Shown: positions 5,104 through 8,413 of the stretch, one piece after another | Position numbering within the stretch: the first letter of the stretch is position 1 | How the letters are laid out: every line of letters begins with the position of its first letter | Source: Verrucomicrobiota bacterium | GTDB lineage: Bacteria; Verrucomicrobiota; Verrucomicrobiia; Chthoniobacterales; UBA10450 | Reading direction: 5' to 3' | Assembly: GCA_003219115.1 (NCBI GenBank) | Contig: QHPN01000137.1 | Span: 1-8,413, forward strand | DNA: 8,413 nucleotides | Made by a program: the position numbers and the translations under genes | The notes under the pieces: generated by a model | Told to the model about the DNA's origin: nothing | Databases searched by the model: none | The model's input: the letters and a program-made list of their open reading frames with translations, nothing else

Positions 5104-8049
5104 TTACGGCGTTAAAATGTAGGCTTCGACCAGAGCGTTGCCGGTGGTGTTGTTTTTGCCGGTTACGATGGCGGTGGTATTGCCAGCGGGACGCACGATG
5201 ATGATGGCCGACTCTTTTGTATCCGGTGGCGCCTTACCGCTCGCTTGGATCTCCGCCTGCTGGGTGTCTGCCCAATTGTCGTTGGTTGCCAAAGAGTTGC
5301 CCTGCGCGTCGCGCACGTCCAGGATCGGATCAGCCAGGACATTGGGAACTCCAAACTGGGTCAGGGTCGGCCCCAAGGCACGCACAATCACCCTTACGAT
5401 CCCATTGCCGGAAATGAAGCCTCCGATCATTGCATTCTGGCCAACATCGACAAAACCTCTCGTACTAATATTCGTTAGGGTGGTAGCGGGACTCTGGTCT
5501 AGATCATAAGCCTCAATCAAACCGATTCCCGTTGTATTGTTCTTCCCGCGGACGATGCCGGTGTAGTTGCCAGGAGCAAAAGTGTGCAGAATAGCCGGCT
5601 CCAGATCATTGGGCGGCGCTTTGCCCGTCGCACTAATGGCCGCCTGCTGGGTGTCTTTCCAGTTGTCGTTAGACATGATGAGCGCTCCGGCGACGTCGCG
5701 CAGTTCCAGCGTCGGGTCGGCCAGGAAGCCCGTGATCCCAAAACTTTGCAGGGTCGGGCCGAGCGCCCGCAACAGCACGTCCTTGTTTCCGGTACCGCCA
5801 ATGATAAAGCCGCCAATAAGCACGCTGCCGCCGGTCAGCACTTCCATCCGGGTGGAGACGTTAAGCAATTGCCCAATCGCTCCGGAAAACTCCGAGGTGT
5901 TGCCATTAGGATCGGTCGCAGTAGAGGTCACCCGCTGGCCCGCAGCGACCTGCGGAACCATCGCAGTAAAATTGGCGTTCCCACTGGCACTTGTTGTAAC
6001 ATTCTTAAATCCGAGGAAGATCTGGCCCTCCCCGTAGCTGGAAGGGTCAATCACGTCGTTGGCGAAAAACTCGATGCGATAAGTCGTGCTGGCGGCGCTA
6101 TTCACTCTCCCGGTGATGTTAGTCATCCCACCACTACTCGAGACAGTCTCGAGAACCGGAAAATTTTGTAAGTCGTTCGCGCCTGTATCTGCGTCGCCAG
6201 GGTCGTTAGGCGTAACGCCGACGGCATTCTCAGTGCCGCCGAGAAGGTTAATTCCCAAACGGGTGTTGGAAAAGATTGAGTTGCCGAGAATAGAATTGTT
6301 GAGGCCGCTCACGACGCCGCCACTCGAACACGACACAACTCTCACTCCATCCAGGCCGTTGAAGGCGATGACGTTGCCCGCGCCCGCGGCAGCGCCGCCG
6401 ATGGTGTTATTGTCAATACACTGCAGGTCGATACCAAACCCAGCATTGCCGAGATTGCCCGTGCCGTTCACATCCGTGCCGATATAGTTGCCTTGAATCA
6501 AAACCTTGGGGCTGGCGCCGGAGATGCCATCTCCGCTGTTGCCGGAGATGATGTTGCGCGCTGTGGCGCTCGTGCCGCCGACGGTATTAACGCCGCCTGT
6601 GGGTTCGACCGATGCGAAGATTTGGATGCCCGATCCGCTGTTGCCCAAATCCGTCATTCCGCTGATGTCCGTGCCGATGTAGTTACCCTCGATCAGATTG
6701 CCCGTCGTCGAGGCTTGGAGCTCAAATCTGATGCCGTGTGAGCCGCTGCCGGAAATGATGTTGCGCGCTGCGGGCGTTATGCCGCCGATGGTATTATTAC
6801 TCTCAGCATTAAAGCCGTCGGCAACAATGAGTATGCCAAGAGCGCCATTAGGCACCTTTGCCGTGCCCGTAGCGTCTGTGCCGATGAAATTGCCTTGAAT
6901 CAGATTGCGGCTGCCATCGAGATTAATGCCGTAGGCGCTGTTGCCGGAAATGACGTTGCCCGCTCCAGTCACTGTGCCTCCGATGAGGGTGTCGTTGGTG
7001 CGCAGGAAATCGATTCCCGTGCCGAAGCCAAGACCGGCCGTGCCGGCAGCGTTCGTGCCGATGTAGTTGCCTTGAATCTTATTGCCGGTGATTGTGTCGT
7101 CGAACAACTTAATGTTGTCACTGGCGTTGCCGGAAATGACGTTGCGCGCGGCGGCAGTTGTGCCGCCGATGGTGTTATTGGAGGAACCTGTGCCACCTCC
7201 GTTGTTACCGATGGCTACGCCGATAACACTTTGGCTTACGCCGCCACTGACCAAGGCGGCGGTACCCGCAGCGTTCGTGCCGATGTAGTTGCCTTGAATT
7301 GTCGTCCCGCTCGAAGCGGGGCCGTTAATCTGAATGCCAATGTTGTTGCCGGAGATGACGTTGCGCTCGGCAGGCGTTGTGCCTCCGATAATGTTGTTAG
7401 GCGAGTTCTCAATGCGCACGCCGAAGTCGCGGTTGGTGGACGCTGCTGTGCCGGCCGCATTCAGGCCGAGGAAACAACCCTCAACCGTGTTGTTGCCGCC
7501 CGTTTGAAGCAGGATGGCCGTATTGCCGCAATTACCATTGAAGCGATTGATTACCAGACCGCGCACCGTGCTGTTGCCAGCGCTAATGACGAGAGCACCG
7601 CAGACCGCGCTGTTGCCGTTCAACTCAATGAGGTGAACCGAGTTGTCGCCGACGGCTATTGTGTTCGCGCTTGAACCCGGTTGCGAGTACCCATCAATAA
7701 CAACCGGATCGGTGATTGTGGGCAATACCGTAAGCGGAATAATGGTCCGAACACCTGCGCCGGGAATATTGAAGGTTATCGTGTCGAGCACGCCAGCGCT
7801 GGAATTCGAATCCAGCATTGCCTGGCGTAGGGATCCGGCGCCAGCGTCCGCTGTATTGGTCACAGTGAGAACCGCAGCATGAGCGCTCAGGTGTGCGCCA
7901 AGCAGGAAAACGCCGCAGATAATCGCAACGCTTTTCCCTACCATTCGGCTACGCAGCGCTGGAAAGCGGGCAAGACAAGGAAGAAGTCTCATCTGCCAGT
8001 AAAATATGAGCGGACTCCGCAACTGCTGAATGGACGTTTGAGTTGTCAT
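5104..8049 (-). CDS. Exported beta-helix repeat protein with CSLREA-like N-terminus and two C-terminal modules (gene C, complete)
   Basis: A complete 981-residue protein that serves as the reference for the array. ATG at 8049 is preceded by GAAAGG at five bases, in the same context as gene A. The hydrophobic core IICGVFLLGA lies at 43-52 with likely cleavage near residue 58 (AHA|AVLTV), giving an unusually long basic N-region. An internal Met36 would give a more typical signal peptide, but it is not supported by the conserved upstream context. GAGSLRQAMLDSN (70-82) is the CSLREA-like segment. Seven beta-helix units are marked at residues 190, 252, 326, 385, 454, 519 and 588, about 59-74 residues apart. 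Residues 632-724 form a beta-rich domain (YRIEFFANDVID, GEGQIFLGF, DPNGNTSEFSGA). The C-terminal module occurs at 728-850 and 857-979, about half identical to each other. There is no LPXTG motif, PEP-CTERM tail or transmembrane helix at the C-terminus. No catalytic motif was recognised; secretion or outer-surface location is inferred from the signal peptide and fold. Confidence 0.95.
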   Translation of the reverse strand: MTTQTSIQQLRSPLIFYWQMRLLPCLARFPALRSRMVGKSVAIICGVFLLGAHLSAHAAVLTVTNTADAGAGSLRQAMLDSNSSAGVLDTITFNIPGAGVRTIIPLTVLPTITDPVVIDGYSQPGSSANTIAVGDNSVHLIELNGNSAVCGALVISAGNSTVRGLVINRFNGNCGNTAILLQTGGNNTVEGCFLGLNAAGTAASTNRDFGVRIENSPNNIIGGTTPAERNVISGNNIGIQINGPASSGTTIQGNYIGTNAAGTAALVSGGVSQSVIGVAIGNNGGGTGSSNNTIGGTTAAARNVISGNASDNIKLFDDTITGNKIQGNYIGTNAAGTAGLGFGTGIDFLRTNDTLIGGTVTGAGNVISGNSAYGINLDGSRNLIQGNFIGTDATGTAKVPNGALGILIVADGFNAESNNTIGGITPAARNIISGSGSHGIRFELQASTTGNLIEGNYIGTDISGMTDLGNSGSGIQIFASVEPTGGVNTVGGTSATARNIISGNSGDGISGASPKVLIQGNYIGTDVNGTGNLGNAGFGIDLQCIDNNTIGGAAAGAGNVIAFNGLDGVRVVSCSSGGVVSGLNNSILGNSIFSNTRLGINLLGGTENAVGVTPNDPGDADTGANDLQNFPVLETVSSSGGMTNITGRVNSAASTTYRIEFFANDVIDPSSYGEGQIFLGFKNVTTSASGNANFTAMVPQVAAGQRVTSTATDPNGNTSEFSGAIGQLLNVSTRMEVLTGGSVLIGGFIIGGTGNKDVLLRALGPTLQSFGITGFLADPTLELRDVAGALIMSNDNWKDTQQAAISATGKAPPNDLEPAILHTFAPGNYTGIVRGKNNTTGIGLIEAYDLDQSPATTLTNISTRGFVDVGQNAMIGGFISGNGIVRVIVRALGPTLTQFGVPNVLADPILDVRDAQGNSLATNDNWADTQQAEIQASGKAPPDTKESAIIIVRPAGNTTAIVTGKNNTTGNALVEAYILTP
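5113..5868 (-). repeat. Tandem C-terminal modules of gene C
   Basis: The first copy (5500-5868) and second copy (5113-5481) are about half identical in protein. Each resembles the matching copy of gene B more than its own tandem partner, judging by the AYDLDQ and YIL endings and by FAPGN versus RPAGN or RPPGN. The internal duplication therefore predates duplication of the whole gene. Confidence 0.8.
6022..6168. repeat. 147-base near-identical copy shared with gene A (copy in gene C)
   Basis: This is the partner of 128-274, in the same coding position and frame of gene C. The equivalent part of gene B (about 3270-3425) is clearly more divergent, so the identity is specific to the A-C pair and not a general constraint on the domain. 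Confidence 0.85.
6250..7497 (-). repeat. Beta-helix repeat array in gene C (seven units)
   Basis: Units are marked by EGCFLG, QGNYIGTN (twice), QGNFIGTD, EGNYIGTD, QGNYIGTD and LGNSIFSN, spaced 59-74 codons apart. Unit order matches gene A: both have a penultimate pair containing EPTG.VNT(I/V)GGT and then IAFNG, which shows the array was inherited whole and was not assembled separately in each gene. Confidence 0.8.
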
Positions 8050-8054
8050 AAGTA

Positions 8055-8149
8055 CCTTTCATTTTGCGAACGCACTCTGCGATTCGCGGTTTACCTGGCG
8101 GGAAGCCGGCCAGGCGCTTTGCTAGAGGCGCTTAACAAACTCGACCCAA
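8055..8149 (-). promoter_or_regulatory. Leader of gene C: Shine-Dalgarno and candidate promoter shared with gene A
   Basis: On the minus strand GAAAGG (8055-8060) lies five bases before the ATG at 8049. TTGGGT (8144-8149) and TCTAGC (8121-8126) are 17 bases apart and correspond to the boxes upstream of gene A. The block around them, 8116-8145, is the best conserved part of the two leaders (GCTAGAG.CGC.TAAC.AAC on the plus strand). If it is a promoter, the untranslated leader would be about 65 bases. The match to a sigma-70 consensus is weak, so the evidence rests on duplication of the same block at both genes. The remainder of the gap to gene D (8150-8317) shows no gene and no clear terminator. 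Confidence 0.4.
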
Positions 8150-8317
8150 ACGCGAGTATTTCAGGAAGCGCAATCGCTGTAAACAATAATCAACAGGTCC
8201 TACCGCCAGCGTGCTTTGGGCGCCACCGTTTACTTAAAGGCACAGTTACCCACGGGTTGCCGTAATAAAGCGAATACTGATGTCCACTTTCAAAAGAATC
8301 ATGCCGCTCTGGCCCGC

Positions 8318-8413
8318 TTACGGCGGCAGGATGTAGGCCTCGACCAGGGCGTTGCCGGTGGTGCCGCCTTTGCCACTGACAATAGCGGTGGTATTGCCGG
8401 CCGGACGCACGAT
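8318..8413 (-). CDS. C-terminal end of a fourth paralogue (gene D, start beyond window)
   Basis: The last 31 codons and the TAA stop (8318-8320) are in the window. The peptide begins IVRPAGNTTAIVSGKG and ends NALVEAYILPP, which aligns residue for residue with the end of the second C-terminal module of genes C (VRPAGNTTAIVTGKN...YILTP) and B (YILSQ). One difference is SGKGGTTG where the other copies have the near-invariant GKNNTTG. Its position 268 bases upstream of gene C on the same strand makes it the preceding member of the tandem array. The rest of the gene lies outside the window, so its length and N-terminal domains cannot be judged. Confidence 0.88.
   Translation of the reverse strand: MVRPAGNTTAIVSGKGGTTGNALVEAYILPP

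Noticed and set aside
6895..7674. Long plus-strand open frame (259 codons) antisense to gene C
   Set aside because: It lies opposite the beta-helix repeats and its translation repeats antisense versions of the same motif (ADVVALN, GNDVARG). It has no homology or ribosome-binding site, and it follows from the base composition of the repeat.
1..8413. A CRISPR array or tandem satellite, suggested by the recurring GTAGTTGCC(T/C)TGAATC motif
   Set aside because: The recurring motif is the codon sequence for IQGNYIG in an open coding frame. Units vary in length and sequence, and there are no constant direct repeats with unique spacers.

Overview
The window is almost wholly filled by a head-to-tail array of large paralogous genes, all on the minus strand, so transcription runs from the right edge to the left. 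Each encodes an exported, repeat-rich protein with the same architecture: an N-terminal signal peptide, a short segment resembling the CSLREA domain (VTLREAI in one copy, GSLRQA in two), a long right-handed parallel beta-helix built from motifs such as NTIQGNYIGTNAAGTA and GGTTAAARNVISGN, a beta-sandwich-like segment ending in DPNGNTSEFSGA, and a C-terminal module of about 123 residues (ISTR...GGFI...RALGPTL...NDNW.DTQQA...GKNNTTG.ALVEAY) present twice in tandem. No enzyme, transporter, mobile element, CRISPR array, tRNA or rRNA was seen. In my experience this C-terminal module and the associated beta-helix are typical of soil Verrucomicrobiota (Chthoniobacter-like relatives). That assignment is an inference from protein style; nothing in the window fixes the taxon.

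Layout from right to left, in the direction of transcription: gene D (8318-8413) shows only its last 31 codons. Gene C (5104-8049) is complete at 981 aa. Gene B (2358-4931) is homologous throughout, but its first 500 bases carry three apparent one-base losses, so only the 2358-4427 part reads as one long frame. Gene A (1-2071) is open from its start codon to the window edge and lacks its C-terminal module only because the window ends. The gaps are 268, 172 and 286 bases. A and C have a related leader of about 100-135 bases, with a matching Shine-Dalgarno and a candidate promoter at the same spacing. B has neither, so it may depend on read-through from C or be a decaying copy.

The genes probably arose by tandem duplication and still exchange sequence: a 147-base stretch is 97% identical between A and C, while both flanks are only about 70-77% identical. 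Likely roles for such proteins are cell-surface or secreted adhesion or polysaccharide contact. No catalytic residues could be identified, so the function remains unassigned. Most long open frames on the plus strand are antisense shadows of the repeats and are not annotated.
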